Source: Amaurobius ferox
Taxonomy: Eukaryota; Arthropoda; Arachnida; Araneae; Amaurobiidae
Assembly (NCBI GenBank): GCA_951213105.1
Contig: OX578142.1
Coordinates: 115,131,065 to 115,195,064 of the forward strand
Length of the DNA: 64,000 bases
Direction of reading: 5' to 3'
Under the pieces are notes generated by a model. The model was not told the origin of the DNA, ran no database searches, and worked only from the letters and a program-made list of their open reading frames with translations. Positions 24,310 through 35,852 of this stretch are shown in pieces (within the stretch, counting starts at the first letter, position 1; the number at the start of each line of letters is the position of its first letter). The position numbers were made by a program, and so were the translations under genes.

Positions 24310-24850
24310 ATTTATGTGTGAAACGCCTCAACTCTGTTTTCGAGAATCACGTACTCACGACTGGCAAGGACTATAAAAGAAGAGGCAAACGTTAGATTAT
24401 CGTATCGAGTATTCGTGTTGGTACCCGAGAAAGATGAAAGTGTGAATCGTCGTCATACAGTTTCGGCTGTTATCTTCATACGAGAGTGCGCGGGTGTGGT
24501 GGTGGCTCTGTTCATTACTGGAAGTACGCAGCGAAGTTACTGCCCCTACAAGATTGTGAGTATAGATATATATGGTTCATTAGTTGATTAGTAGTTCTAA
24601 TGCAGTTCAGTAAGAAAATGTTAAGGTTTAGTCTCGGTATAGATATGGTAGTGCTAACTTTGTAAATATTCTGTGTATGTAATTGTATTTTGAGTTGTCA
24701 GCGAAGTTATCTGGAATAAAGTATGTGTTTGTTAATGTTGTTGATCATTCGTCGAACTCTAGTCAGTAGATTTAAGATTGAAGTAAGTACATTGGTGAAT
24801 AAAAGGCATGACTTTGGGAATAGATACCGTAACGGTTACTTTACAATGAC
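24310..24850 (+). promoter_or_regulatory. Possible solo LTR or orphan promoter region
   Basis: The stretch has a TATA box (ACTATAAAAGAAG near 24369), a GC-richer transcribed-looking part (AGAGTGCGCGGGTGTGG near 24483), and a poly(A) signal AATAAAG at about 24715. A GT-rich stretch (GTGTTTGTTAATGTTGTTG) follows the signal, as expected for a 3' processing site. TATA box, about 340 bp and a poly(A) signal is the layout of a long terminal repeat. TG and CA borders could not be fixed, and no matching flank duplication was seen. A real promoter of a missing gene is the alternative. Confidence 0.3.
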
Positions 24851-25545
24851 AACTCCAGAGTAGAAACCTTTACAGAGTCCTTTATTACATTTCGATTTAG
24901 TTTATGAGTTATTCTATTTTTTATGCACTTCTGAAGTGAACATCTTTTTTTTCATTTTGGGCAAAGATTTAATTAGTCGAGCCGATTAGGAGCACAAGGG
25001 TGGACGTGTAAGCCTGCCGAATTTAATGAGCTCACGGAACAATCTCCCAGCGAATAAGGGACGTATTAAACCAGCGTAACAGGCGGCATAAAGTAATTGT
25101 ATTTTCCTGCATGCCTATAGTTAATTTTTTTATATAATACTATTTGTTCTTATTATCGTCCCATTTGTCTTTTACCAACCATGGGGAAATTATAGAACGG
25201 GTTTTCATCAACAGATTCAATTAATGCTTTAACACCAAGGAAATTCTTTATTCAAATTAATTTTGTTTTCGGGAACGTCATAGTTGTGATGATGCCGCTC
25301 ATAAACTAGTCAGTGTAATAAAGGATCTAATCCCGGTAAATCATTCTCTTACCATAATTGATGTCTGAGGGTCATACTACAATTACCAACTTAACACGAT
25401 GTGTAAAGAAGGTGTTACCAATCATAAGGAGTAGTGCAATATAAAGTCCATGTTACCAATCTTAATTGTAAAAAGAAAACCCATTTTGAAGTACAGGTAG
25501 GGAAAACCACCGGATAAACTGCATTTAAAATACATCAAGTGCTTA

Positions 25546-25548
<3 letters not shown>
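24851..25548. other. Unassigned stretch
   Basis: No gene was recognised. A slightly GC-richer patch at 24980-25090 gives no long frame. Confidence 0.45.

Positions 25549-25580
<32 letters not shown>
25549..25580. repeat. (AT)n microsatellite
   Basis: Pure AT alternation. Confidence 0.95.
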
Positions 25581-25583
<3 letters not shown>

Positions 25584-25599
25584 TAGCAGCGATTACTCG

Positions 25600-25695
25600 G
25601 CACATATAGGACCGTGAATCTTGCACATTGTTTTATCACTGTGACAGAAGTAAATTCATTGCATCATGTAAAAAAAATCATTGCATTATATAAGT
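25600..25695 (-). mobile_element. Family A 5' fragment next to the Helitron end
   Basis: On the minus strand it reads CTTATATAATGCAATGA, then ATGCAATGAATTTACT and later a 'cacggtc' phrase. This is the sequence just inside the 5' end of family A (compare 46746 downward). The outer hairpin of A is missing, and the Helitron 3' side abuts it. Confidence 0.55.
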
Positions 25696-25696
25696 T

Positions 25697-25960
25697 ATAG
25701 CTGCTTCCGGCGTGCCTACAGCACGCCATTCGCAGCTAGGCCCTCTGTGCGGGTGGCCCTAGCGGGCAGCATCTCGGAATTTGATTATTAGGTGTTCACA
25801 ATTGATGTACAGTTAATATGTACAGTTTGAAATATGTACAATTTGAAAGGAAAAAATATTACTCTCAAGCGCTAGGCAACAATGCAAATATTAACAAATA
25901 AAATGACATTATCCTAATTTGTTAGGTTTTACCGCAATGCTTACTTGTAAACCACATTTC
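25697..25960 (-). other. Helitron 3' region with terminal hairpin
   Basis: Downstream of the helicase relic on the minus strand, GC-rich words near 25720-25770 lead to a perfect hairpin at 25709-25727 (GGCGTGCTGTAGGCACGCC). It is followed by GGAAGCAGCTATAA. Helitrons end in a short hairpin about 10 nt before a CTRR terminus, and here CTAT stands where CTRR would be. Family A sequence follows at once. The exact end is uncertain. Confidence 0.55.
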
Positions 25961-26545
25961 CTTATTTTCCTTCCGGAGCTAAAACATACAAATTTTGTGA
26001 AGTTCCTACTCTTGAGCATGCCACATACAATTGGCCGTAGGAGAAGCAAGGACTTTCTAAATTCAAGCCTGTTATCTTAAAGGCTTGTCCTTGAGCTCTG
26101 TTGATGATCATGGCAAATGCCAGTCTAACTGGGAACTGGACTCGTTTGAAGCTGAATGGTAGGTCGGTTGGTATGAACGGTATGCGAGGTATGAATACGT
26201 CCTCACGAATCAATACGTCCTCACGTATGAATACGTTCTCACGCATGAATACGTCACATATGAATACGTCCGTACGTATGAATACGTCCTTTTTGCCTTT
26301 TCCGTTAATACCATGGCTTCGATGACACGTGGTAGAATATTTTTGTCACAGAGCCGCATTCCATTGCATAGTTTTGGCGAGTTCTGATTCCGCAGAAGCA
26401 TTATTGGTTATCCTTTCTTTAACTTTAAGATATGAGAAGGCTCAACGTAGTTCAGAAATTCCAGCGGATAATTAACGACATCATCGGTGTCCACTGCAGA
26501 GTCAAATGACTTGTCATGATATAAGAAAGAATCTTATAGAATGCT
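25960..26545 (-). pseudogene. Helitron Rep/Helicase pseudogene, C-terminal helicase end
   Basis: The minus-strand translation reads KSFDSAVDTDDVVNYPLEFLNYV, a stop, PIMLLRNQNSPKLCNGMRL, KNILPRVIEAMVLT and a hexapeptide repeat. It then reads PRIPFIPTDLPFSFKRVQF, PVRLAFAMIINRAQGQAFK and LYVACSRVGTSQNLYVLAPEGK. This is the C-terminal half of the Pif1-type helicase of Helitron transposons, including the last two helicase motifs (INRAQGQ and YVACSRVG). The helicase unwinds DNA during rolling-circle transposition. The relic lacks the Rep nuclease and the Walker motifs. It has an in-frame stop at about 26405-26407 and a one-base frameshift near 26285-26305. An 18-bp repeat has expanded at the EDVFIPRIP site. 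Confidence 0.9.
26190..26292. repeat. 18-bp coding minisatellite inside the helicase relic
   Basis: Units of TATGAATACGTCCTCACG recur about six times, mostly 18 bp with one 15-bp copy. In the helicase frame (minus) they encode R-x-D-V-F-I/L hexapeptides. The family normally has one EDVFIPRIP at this place, so the array arose by tandem duplication of a conserved coding word. All unit lengths are multiples of three. Confidence 0.85.
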
Positions 26546-26549
26546 GATA

Positions 26550-27108
26550 ATTAAATAAACATTTTGATTTCTTAATACTTTTTGTTAATGAGTAAGCCTG
26601 TGAAAAATAAACCATGGTGATAGAGTTTCTATTTAAATTCATATTTCAAACCTGCGATTTTAAAAAGTGACCAATACATTTAATAAACTCCCACAAAACT
26701 CAGCGATTTAATTGACTTTCGCGTTTTAAACTAACGATTTCCTACCATTTTCCTTGGGAATCATAGAGTTAGAGAGTAGAACTCCTAGGAACAAGTTTCG
26801 TTTTCCATTAATATCTCGACAACCCCTGGTCTTAGAAACTCGAAACTTGGACTAAATTTATGGGAGGCTATTTTAAAGCTACCCACAAACTTTCATTAAA
26901 TTCGGTGCAGATGTTCTCCCGTGATGATAATACGAACGAAAGTTTCGTTTTTCATTAATACATTAATATCGCAACTGCCCCTGGTGTTAAAAACTCGAAA
27001 CATAGGCTAAATTTTAAGTAGGTCTATTTTAAGACTACACACCAAATTTCATCAAATTCGGTTCAGCCGTTCTCCCGTGAAGTTGGATCATACAAGCATA
27101 TATACTTT

Positions 27109-27110
<2 letters not shown>
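26550..27110 (+). mobile_element. Family E element, 3' part (E2)
   Basis: It matches the reverse complement of 57470-58020. Two modules each carry AACTCGAAAC, AATTTCATTAAATTC or similar, and a GTTCTCCCGTGA word (near 26916 and 27069). The GAACTCCTAGG word near 26785 also recurs as CCTAGGAGTTC near 57792. The 3' end runs into a long (TA)n tract in place of the (GACA)n tract seen in E1. It is non-coding. Confidence 0.65.

Positions 27111-27112
<2 letters not shown>

Positions 27113-27200
<88 letters not shown>
27113..27200. repeat. Long (TA)n microsatellite
   Basis: Almost pure TA alternation with a single interruption (GTA near 27171). It follows the E2 end directly. Confidence 0.95.
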
Positions 27201-27202
<2 letters not shown>

Positions 27203-28000
27203 TTGATCCCAAACTGAAAAATTTTAATAAATTTTTAACGTACTTTTTACTGGTCAAGGCCCCCTTTTAGATTACTTAATATTTCCATAAAAAATCAACT
27301 TCTAATTGCATTTGTGATAATTTTGGCGATGTCGACCACTATTTTCTTATCCCCTTACAAAAAATTTCCATTTATCTGAACCATCTTTTGTTAATCAAAC
27401 ATTATGGTCCTTAAATATTTGTAAAAGAAAAAAATCCCTCGATAGAATTGAAAACTGCATTCTTATTGTAAAAAAGATATCTGATGGTATTAATTTATTT
27501 ACTGGTTTATGAGTTTCTTATGATGTTAATTATCTTCTGATCAATCAAACATGGGTTGCATTTTACTCTGTTTAATTTTATGTTTTATATCTTTACTTTT
27601 AGGTTTTTTTTTCACTTTTGTTTTCAATTTTTATACTGTTAGATCTTCTTTCTAAATTTTTCTTTTCTATTTAGGTATCGCTTCATGAATTAATTATAAA
27701 CTATTTACATCTTTAGAGTATTAACTCTATCACCGTTATTCAGGATTGATTGTTACTTTAAATAGAGATACTTTTATTCAAAATATCGTTTTATAATCAT
27801 AACAATAGAATTACTCAATTACTTATTGGAGGCCTTGATGTGATTCTCTGAAGTCGACTGACCGCACGTTACCGGGCTTTGTGACTGATTATAAAGCCGC
27901 CTCTCCTTCCCTCCAACTTATAACTGGTACGTCTCTTGTCCAACCACGTTTTGTCCAACCACGTTTTTTAAACAAATCTCACTGGTAGGGGGAGTATTAT
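27201..28000. other. AT-rich stretch with no gene
   Basis: Nothing recognised. There is a local duplicated word CCAACCACGTTTT near 27940-27965. Confidence 0.5.
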
Positions 28001-28004
28001 AAGG

Positions 28005-28085
28005 AACGCTCATGAGACAATATTAAATGTCTTGAGCTGGGAACATTTCTAACTCAATACTATGATACTGGAAGACATGAGAGAG
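28005..28085 (+). repeat. Dispersed repeat H, copy 2
   Basis: It carries ATTAAATGTCTTGAGCTGGGA and CTCAATACTATGATACTGGA in the order found at 8540-8680 (minus) and 54795-54900. It is shorter than those copies and lacks the B-box-like part. Confidence 0.55.
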
Positions 28086-28097
28086 AGAGAGAAAAGA

Positions 28098-28415
28098 CAC
28101 TTCCACGCGGCCGGCATAAAATGTGTTTACAATTTTGTTCGAGCCACACGAAGCTCCAAATGAAAAGTTCATAAAACATAAAACCTGCCTATAAGGACGT
28201 TCTCATAATATGGAAGACACTCCAATTGCAGATACCGTCATCCATGGACCGGTTTTGCGATTATTATGTGCTCGTCAGTATATAATATTCGATATCTGCA
28301 ATGGCAGCAAGAAATATGTTATACGCCACAACTTTTGCGACCTTCTATGGGAACTAAGAACTTTAGTCCTTCCACGTGGCCGGCAAAAAATTCGTTTACA
28401 ATTTAGCTCAAGGGC
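28098..28415. repeat. Direct repeat pair
   Basis: CTTCCACGCGGCCGGCA and TTTACAATTTTG near 28098-28140 recur as CTTCCACGTGGCCGGCA and TTTACAATTTAG near 28370-28405. The spacing is about 270 bp. This is an old duplication of unknown origin, and the small open frame between them (28210-28431) has no recognised domain. Confidence 0.55.
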
Positions 28416-29103
28416 TTTGACGAGATCATAATAAACCTGAAACCGGTCCAGGAATGCAATTAATTGCTGATAGCAATAAGAGTATCTTCCATATTTTGGG
28501 GCACGAGCCCTTATAAGGGTTTTTGTGTTTTATATTTTGTGTTTTGTGATACCAGGCCTTTGAACCCTGGATCAAATCCTGACACTTCCAAGTTTGTGAT
28601 TTTGCCTTCTCGCTGTACGTGCCATTGCACGTAATTTTTTTCATTATTCAATCTTTTTACAATCTTCGATTCGATTCAAATTCCTGAAATCAAATATATT
28701 TACATTCTAGAGTTTTCCCCCCTGTATGAAACTATAAATGATTTCGCATTTTTTTCATATTGGTGTATATGTGGAATTTATTATAACATATTTTGTTTAA
28801 AATGGTACTCTATTTTGCAGCAGTCAACAACTAGCTGCCAAATTCTTCGATCAATGCAGCGTATCTGAAATTTCACAGACTTTTAAATGTATTTTACGTT
28901 TGTATATTGGAAATGAAAACTATATTTTAAATTGATCTGTTTATACCGGCTTGTCCTCGCAGATCTTTTATACCATTATTTCATCTCTATGCCTTTACTT
29001 TATTTTGGCGGGTAATTACTGGCTACTATCTAGTTCTAATTGTATTTAGTTAACAGCTAAAAATTCATTAAGGACCGTTAGCTTACCAATGAACTTATTA
29101 CAG

Positions 29104-29425
29104 AGTTTTACTGACTTTGATACAGCCAACCTACAATGTAATTGAAATGAACGAAAATGAGCACTTTATATTCATTATTTTACGATTACCTTTCTATATG
29201 CCTACATATTCATTTAAAAAGTCTATAATCTATAAATATTTTTCACCTGGTAGTTCGGTAAATCTTCAAAGTGTTCAAAGCTGTTTTTCAGAGGTACTAT
29301 GGTGGGTGTTGTTTTGCGATGAAAATGATTATATACAGAAGAAACTTCTTGATAAAATGCAAAAAACTACACAATTAATAGCAGAAATATTTGGAAATTC
29401 TAAATTGAGAATAGTGGATGCATAA
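29104..29425 (+). CDS. Possible terminal exon of an unknown gene
   Basis: The frame is open from 29093 and ends at a TAA at 29423-29425. A possible splice acceptor (TTATTACAG) ends at 29103, and an AATAAA-type signal (GATAAATAAATAG) follows near 29450. The predicted stretch of about 105 residues is not low-complexity. It has a balanced composition with hydrophobic, aromatic and charged residues (HFIFIILRLPFYMPTYSF, EVLWWVLFCDENDY, KLLDKMQKTTQLIAEIF). No family is recognised. Just upstream (29050-29085) lies a phrase repeated at 30460-30495, so the exon borders repeat DNA. It could be a chance frame, and coding status is weakly supported. Confidence 0.25.
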
Positions 29426-29454
29426 ATCTGTAAAATATATTATTTCAGGAGATA

Positions 29455-31620
29455 AATAAATAGATATTTCGCAAAAAAATATTAATTGCAAAGAACCTGG
29501 AATATTTTTGAACCTCTTATTAGAGAGAAAATTCAAAAATCCATAACAAACTCATAAGTAAATTTGAGCGTGTGTGATGGTTTCCTAGAAAGTTATTAAC
29601 CTAATAGAATTTTTTAAAATTGAGTTTAGTGTCTTGTTAAGTACAACTTTTCATGCTGATAAAAAAACATACATTTATGATAATTGAGCTTCATCTTACA
29701 AATTTTGCATTAGTAATCAAGAGAGAATATTAAAATAGAAAAACGGTTTGAAAGTTTAACTTCTAAATCTAATTTTTAATTTTAGTTTCATTTTTAAATA
29801 TTTGGTTTCTTAAATTCTCTGCCTGCTTTGCTCTCCTCTCTGCCTTACTACTCTGACTTACCGATAGTAACAGAGGAAAGTTTGTACACGAGAACAGGAC
29901 CCTTTTCTAGCTAACAGAGAAAAATATTTCTCAAAATTGACAACGCGCAGAGCATGATGAAAACGTTTCCCGTATTTGAGAAACCTTTGGATGCCTATTA
30001 AATCCACTGAAAACTAAACAGGATGCAGTTGTCGATATAATACCACGTTATCTCAGAAGTAAAATTACCGTTCCATCCGTTTCTTGTAAATTATCACATA
30101 TTTATGGATATGTTGTGTAAAGACTACCCATAAACCCTTTTGCAAAATCTTAAGCGACCCTTATGCTTCCCATACGTACACCTTTTCCAAACAATCCAAA
30201 AGCATATTCCTTTTACTTATTTAGCATTATCCAATACTTTCTCAGCAAACATAACTTTTTATGTATTATTTTTTTTTCTGTAAGACCACCCAAAATACTT
30301 CTCTTAATTTTTCCGGAAATCCGTACCACACACTTTCCTGCTTACTTTAGCACATCCTTCTAAACCATTATTTCTCTTCTTGCGGTTCATTACTACATCT
30401 TCGCCGCCTCAATCTGACGCTTCAGGTGTGGTGGCTAGGTGCAAGTTCCAACGCTTGGTTAACACCTAAAAGTTCATTAGGGAACATTAGCTTACGGGTG
30501 GACCGATTAGAACGGTTTAATGACTTCGTTGACAGCCGGCCCTCGCCTAAAATGGACAACACCCAAAAGATGGAAATGGAGATTGTGGCAGACATTCATT
30601 TTTTCCCGAGTCGTGGGAGGTGGGAGATTTACTGTTAATTATTCTCCTGTATTACAATGAGACTGAATGGAATTGCTATATTCATAGGCAATAATTTCTG
30701 CGCTTGGGGATTTGGATAATACTCCAGAGCAATAAAAAATGCAATTAAAAAAGTATTCTTGTATATTGTTCTCAGTATATCGTAGCAACTAAACTCATAT
30801 TTTGCGTGATGAATACATTAAGGTTTAAGGAAGGCCGGGATATTGGAAAAGCACTGCCCAAATGTGGCTATGCTGCTAAAGAGGGTAACTGTTTTTGGAA
30901 CACTTTCAAAAAAGATAAGTACCTACATTTTTAGGTTGCACTAGTATTTAAGCCTGTCAATGACAAAAAACTGACATTTTTAAAAAATTGGTTTTCTGTA
31001 GATTATATAAATTATTTAAAACTTACTTTTAATAAGATTAATTTTGTTTAACAATATTTGATGCATAAGAGTCGTTTTAATCGAAAATCCAGCTCAGGCT
31101 CTGTTGTATAGTCGATATTTAAGAGGATATACTCCCTACAGCAGCCTATTTTATTTTTCCTATGTTATGTTGGCCTATGAAAAATTGTTTCTAATTCGTT
31201 TATTATTTGGGATTTTTACGCTGTTTTTTCTAAGCACACAGTTGCTGGTATAATAAAAAAAGAAAAGTTTGTGATTTTTCTAAGTCGGTAGGTTAAAAGG
31301 AGAAGAGTTTGTGTTTTTTCTTAAGTCGGTAGGATAATTAGAAGTATTTTTTAAATATAACGAAAAGTAATATATGCCTGCAAAATTTTGCAAAAATATT
31401 TAAAATAAAGACGTTCCCACTTACTCAGATCGCTGAAAATCGAATACTTCTATAATACGAATGAAATCTCATGGAACCAAAATTATTCTCACAAGTGTCA
31501 AATTTCTCCGCTTTAACGAATAATTTTATGGGATGGACCGGATAATCAAATGAAGGCTTCAATAGGCAAATTTAACATGAAAATGAATGCTGAAGCAAGA
31601 AAAAAATGTTCATAGGAAAA
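29455..31620. other. Unassigned stretch
   Basis: No gene recognised. Small repeats are a copy at 30460-30495 of the phrase at 29050-29085 (TTCATTARGGAMCRTTAGCTT), and a tandem duplication near 31262-31335 built on TTTTTCTAAGTCGGTAGG. Confidence 0.45.
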
Positions 31621-31629
31621 TTTGACTTT

Positions 31630-32573
31630 ACAAACGGCGGAAAAACTAATTGTTATTGAAGAACTAATTGACCAAATGCTACAAAATTTGGTAGATAAGT
31701 CAGTTTCGTAGATAATAATAGTGGGATATCCTTCTGCTATTTAGATTTTGGTACGATTCGAGATTTCCCTGTGTTTTTATTTTGTGCTAAATGGTTTGCA
31801 AAATTCGTATTTATTCATTCTAGATGAGATACTAATTGACCAAATTTCACAAAATTTGGTAGATAGGTCGCCTGTGGGTTCCCGAGGTGCTGTTTAGATT
31901 TTGGTACTATTAAGAAAAAAAGAATTTGTCCTTTTTGTTGAACATCGTTAAGTTCTGAAATAAAATACAACAAACGTATCAATTAAAAACTTGTTTTATA
32001 CGTAACAATAATGCCAACCCCATTGCTCTAAGATGCACCATTATTGATATATTTAAGGTTTTTTTTTAATTTTCAGGAACTGAAGACATTTGTAACTATG
32101 GTTAAAAAGTTATTTAACGAAATTTCTTAACATTTAGTAATTGAGTTCCTTGAGGGCTATCCCGTTTCCGATTAGATGTAGGCACGATTTGGAAGAATAT
32201 AACAAATCCTTTTTTGCGAAATGGCCCGCAAAGATCGTGAAAATGGGAAACAAATTAATAAATTTGCAGAAATATATTAATTAAGTACTTGTTCTTTATG
32301 TAATTTTTGACAGCAAAACGAATAAGACTAACCCCATGACACTTAGACGAATCGTTCCCGAGATATTTTAGCTTTATGGAATTTAGAGGATCTGAAAACT
32401 TCAAATTACATTAATTTGTCAAATGGAGCGAAGATGCATTAAAAATGCAAATAAGCATCGGAAAAGTACTCATGCTATTTTCTGCAATTAAACTCAATTT
32501 AATGCATCATGAAGTAAAAAATAAGAAAATAAATTTTATTCTGTAGGGAATGGCATGTGCTATTCCCATAAGA
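31630..32573 (-). mobile_element. Family B element, copy B2 (3' truncated)
   Basis: Minus strand. The 5' end at 32573 reads TCTTATGGGAATAGCACATG, a diverged form of the A/B 5' hairpin. The body shows the modules seen in 34937-35772, including AACCCCATGACACTTAGACG, CGAGATATTTTAGC and repeated AATTTGGTAGATA-type words. It lacks a clear 3' hairpin on its left side. Its 5' end is only a few bases from the 3' hairpin of the next B copy, so the two are in tandem. Confidence 0.65.
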
Positions 32574-32576
32574 TTT

Positions 32577-33195
32577 TTACTTTCCCTACAACGACTACAA
32601 GACTTGGTAATGTATAATGAAAGTATTTTAATCGTGTCGAATGATATGGATTCAGAATCGAAAGCCGCATTTTCTGCGGATCTACACATTTTGGAACGTC
32701 TAGAACACGGAAAAACATTTTTAACCTAATATTTGTGTATGTGTGTGTTTATCTGTCTGTGTAATGTATATATCCATTCGAGTTCAAAAAGTCTTCTATT
32801 TTGGTTTGATTTGGAAAAAGAAAACCTATTCTTTTTTTTTTTTTTGCAAAATGTTCTGCAAAAATCGTCAAAATCTGTAGTAAAAGACTACATTTACTCA
32901 AATGTATCAATTAAATGCTGATTCAATTTTTGACGACGAAAATAATGAGACCAACAACGCAATTCTAGAGCTAACCGTTTTCGATATATTTTAGTTTTTT
33001 CTCATTTTGCTACCTCACGTTTGAAAACACTTCCAGGAATGAAAACGGAAAGTGAATTAAAACTGGAAATTCAGAGTAATTTCAAATAATTTTTCGGATT
33101 ATTTTGTGCAATTAAACTCAATTTAATGAGTAATAAGGAAAGAAAGACGAAACTTATTTGAGTCTGGAGGGGAAGTCATGGGGTGCCCCATTAGA
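32577..33195 (-). mobile_element. Family B element, copy B3
   Basis: Minus strand. The 3' hairpin lies at 32577-32625 (outer words ACTTTCC and GAAAGT) and is followed inward by the GATCTACACATTTTGGAACG segment and a GTGTGTG tract. The 5' end near 33194 reads TCTAATGGGGCACCCC, a changed hairpin. It is shorter than B4 because one internal module is missing. Non-coding. Confidence 0.62.
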
Positions 33196-34599
33196 TTTGT
33201 TTGATTTGGGACAAGACATAATGATTTCTTCTGAAAACTTAAACATGTTTCGAGAAATCCACTCGATCTATAACATAGTAAATTGCAAGGAAAAAGATTG
33301 ATTAATGAACGTACCACAAAACGAATTTCCGTTTTCATTCCATTAAAGATTTCGTTAATATGTGCCCTTCTTTTCAAGGTAAAATTGCTGGAAATACAGC
33401 GGTGGTTATAATTGAATTATATGAAAATAATCCAGTTTTTGACAATAAATAAGTGGATATTTTGAATACGAGACTGTGATAGAGATATTTTCAGGCATTA
33501 TTTAATTATTATTTTAATACAATTTAATTCTATAGACGCAAATTCTAATACGCAGGATAAATTCTTATCTTAATTCCAAAATTTCAGAAACTGATATTGT
33601 AATTAACAGAAAATAAAATAACGTAATTAAATGGAAAAATACACTGCATATAATGTTAAATCAAAAATAAATTTAAATAAATACACAATTTTTTCTCACC
33701 GAAAAATCCCACAAAAGATTCACCAATGTTATTGTTGTTACAAAGGAGTTCAGAGACAGCGAGTTCAGCAAAAAAACAGACAAAAAAAAGAAGATATGGA
33801 CATAATTTTATCGAATTTAAAATGGTATTAAATTTGCAGAAGGGGGATGGTATGATGGGAATTGTAATGAATTATTTATATAGATGCAAATCGTTTTGGT
33901 TGGTAATTTACCCCAGAAATTCAATGCAGCAAGAAATATCTGGTGTTGATTTTCTGAACATAAAATCGAACTCCAAATATTTAGGTAAATGCGATTTTTA
34001 CTCGAAAATTAGGTTTGGTTGAAATTACATATATTAGTATGGTTGAAATTACATATAGTATGGTTGAAATTACATATTTTCCAAACATTTGCCTTAAATT
34101 TTACACTATTTATACTACTATTTATTACAGTGGGTCAGGAATATTTTAGATGTCAGCAACTTTTTATTTTTCAAATATGTTCTGGTATCCCTATGAAGAA
34201 TTTCCGATTTTGTGATATTGTCTATAGGTAAAATGAACGGTAAATAAGAACGTCCTTTATTCAAAATTAGATTAATTAAAAAAATATTATGATGCCACAT
34301 ACCAGTTTATTTACTTTACTGTAATTTTTCTTACTATAATATTGATAATAATATTTGGAGTAATATAATAATATACTTTTATTTTTATATACAACAAATT
34401 AAGAATAAGTAATTTATTTCAATATAAAATAGCATAATCACGAAATTTAAAGAAAACTTACGATTCATAAAATGTTAATAACACAATATAAATAAAAATT
34501 CCAAATTATTTGCAATTTTTATTAAGAACCTAATAATTTAGGTTATTATTTACTAAACACAATAGTATGGAAATAAATTGCCATACTATTGTTTTTACT
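33196..34599. other. AT-rich stretch; short tandem repeat
   Basis: No gene was recognised. At 34017-34077 the unit TGGTTGAAATTACATAT is present three times with small spacers. The overlapping frames at 33631-34022 have no recognised motif. Confidence 0.5.
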
Positions 34600-34760
34600 A
34601 AAATCTTATTTGAAGCACCTATTTTTAAGGATCCGCTATAGATAGAGCTTAGATGATAACTAATGTGGATTCAGCATTAAATTACAAAGGAAATGGTAGG
34701 AGGGATCAATAAGAATTTTTTATCTGGTTTTTTCTACATTTCAGGGGTATAAGAATGCTT
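34600..34760 (-). repeat. Dispersed repeat F, copy 2
   Basis: Inverted relative to copy 1 at 16075-16330. CTATAGATAGAGCTTAGATG, GGATTCAGCATTAAATTAC and AAAGGAAATGGTAGGAGG occur in the reverse order and strand. Confidence 0.5.
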
Positions 34761-34936
34761 AATAGTTCCACCGAAAAGAAAGTCTACACACACCCATGCC
34801 ATCATATGAAAGGTTCCTCGTAAATGATTTTTCCCTGCTGCTTATTAACATTATATTTATAAATCGGGGTGGTATGTTTGAAAAATTCACACGCAAGGCA
34901 TCACTCACATCTCAAGGAGTTGTTGCCTTTGTAACA

Positions 34937-35772
34937 TTTCCTACTATACACGGTAATGTATAGGAAAAGTATTGGAATCGTGTCGAAAATCGCAACTCGA
35001 GTTTTCCACGGATCTACACGTTTTGAGACCTTTAGAACACGAACAAACTATTTTAAGCGTGACATCTCTCTCTCTGTGTGTGTGTGTGTGTGAGTGTGTG
35101 TGTCTGTCTGTCTGTGCAATGTATATATACACTATAGCTTGAAAACCAATTGACCGAATTTCATAGAATTTTGTAGATAAGTCACTTGTGGATAGTGGGT
35201 GACCCTGGTACTGATTAGATTTTGGTACAATGCGGGATAAAAGAACCTGTGTCTTTTGCGAAATCGCCCGCAAAAATTATCTGTATCCATTCTAACTGAA
35301 AAAGTAATTGACTAAAGTTTACAGAATTTAGTAGATAAATCATTGTAGGATATCCTGGTGCTGATTAGATTTTGGTATGATTTTGAAAATAAAAACCTTC
35401 TTTTTTTTGCAATTTGGCAAACAAAAACGCCAAAATCTAACATAAATGAATACGTATGCTCAAATGTATCAACTGAATTCTTGTTTTATATGCAATTTTT
35501 GACGATGAAAAGAATAAGACCAACCCCATTAATATAGCACTAGCCGTTCTCGAGATATTTTAGCTTTTTTGCATTTTTGCTACATCGGTTTTGAAAATAA
35601 GTCGAGTTACCAAATGAAATCGAAAGTTGAATTAAAAGTGTGAATTCAGTGCAGTTTCAATTAATTATGCGTATTATTGACTGCAATTAAACTCAATTTA
35701 ATGAATTATTAATGAACTAAAGAGAAAACGAAATTGAGTCTGCAGAGAAAGTCATGTGCTGCTCACATCAGA
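34937..35772 (-). mobile_element. Family B element, best copy (B4)
   Basis: Minus strand, 836 bp. The 5' end at 35772 is TCTGATGTGAGCAGCACATG after an A run. Two internal modules of about 175 bp each carry a TTTGGTA..TCTAATCAG phrase. A GTGTGT/TCTC tract lies at 35066-35117. The 3' end at 34937-34971 is a hairpin of ACTTTTCCTATACATTACCG and TGTATAGTAGGAAA. The termini are close to those of family A although the bodies differ. The frame at 34944-35273 is a shadow. Confidence 0.72.
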
Positions 35773-35852
35773 TTTTTTTTATAATTAGGAGTGAAAAAAT
35801 CCCATCTCGCCCAATACGTTGTAGCAAATATATTAAGTATTAGTAGTATATC

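Noticed and set aside
26101..26325. Plus-strand 74-residue MNTSSRMNTS-type frame as a repetitive protein
   Set aside because: It is the antisense of the hexapeptide expansion in the Helitron helicase.
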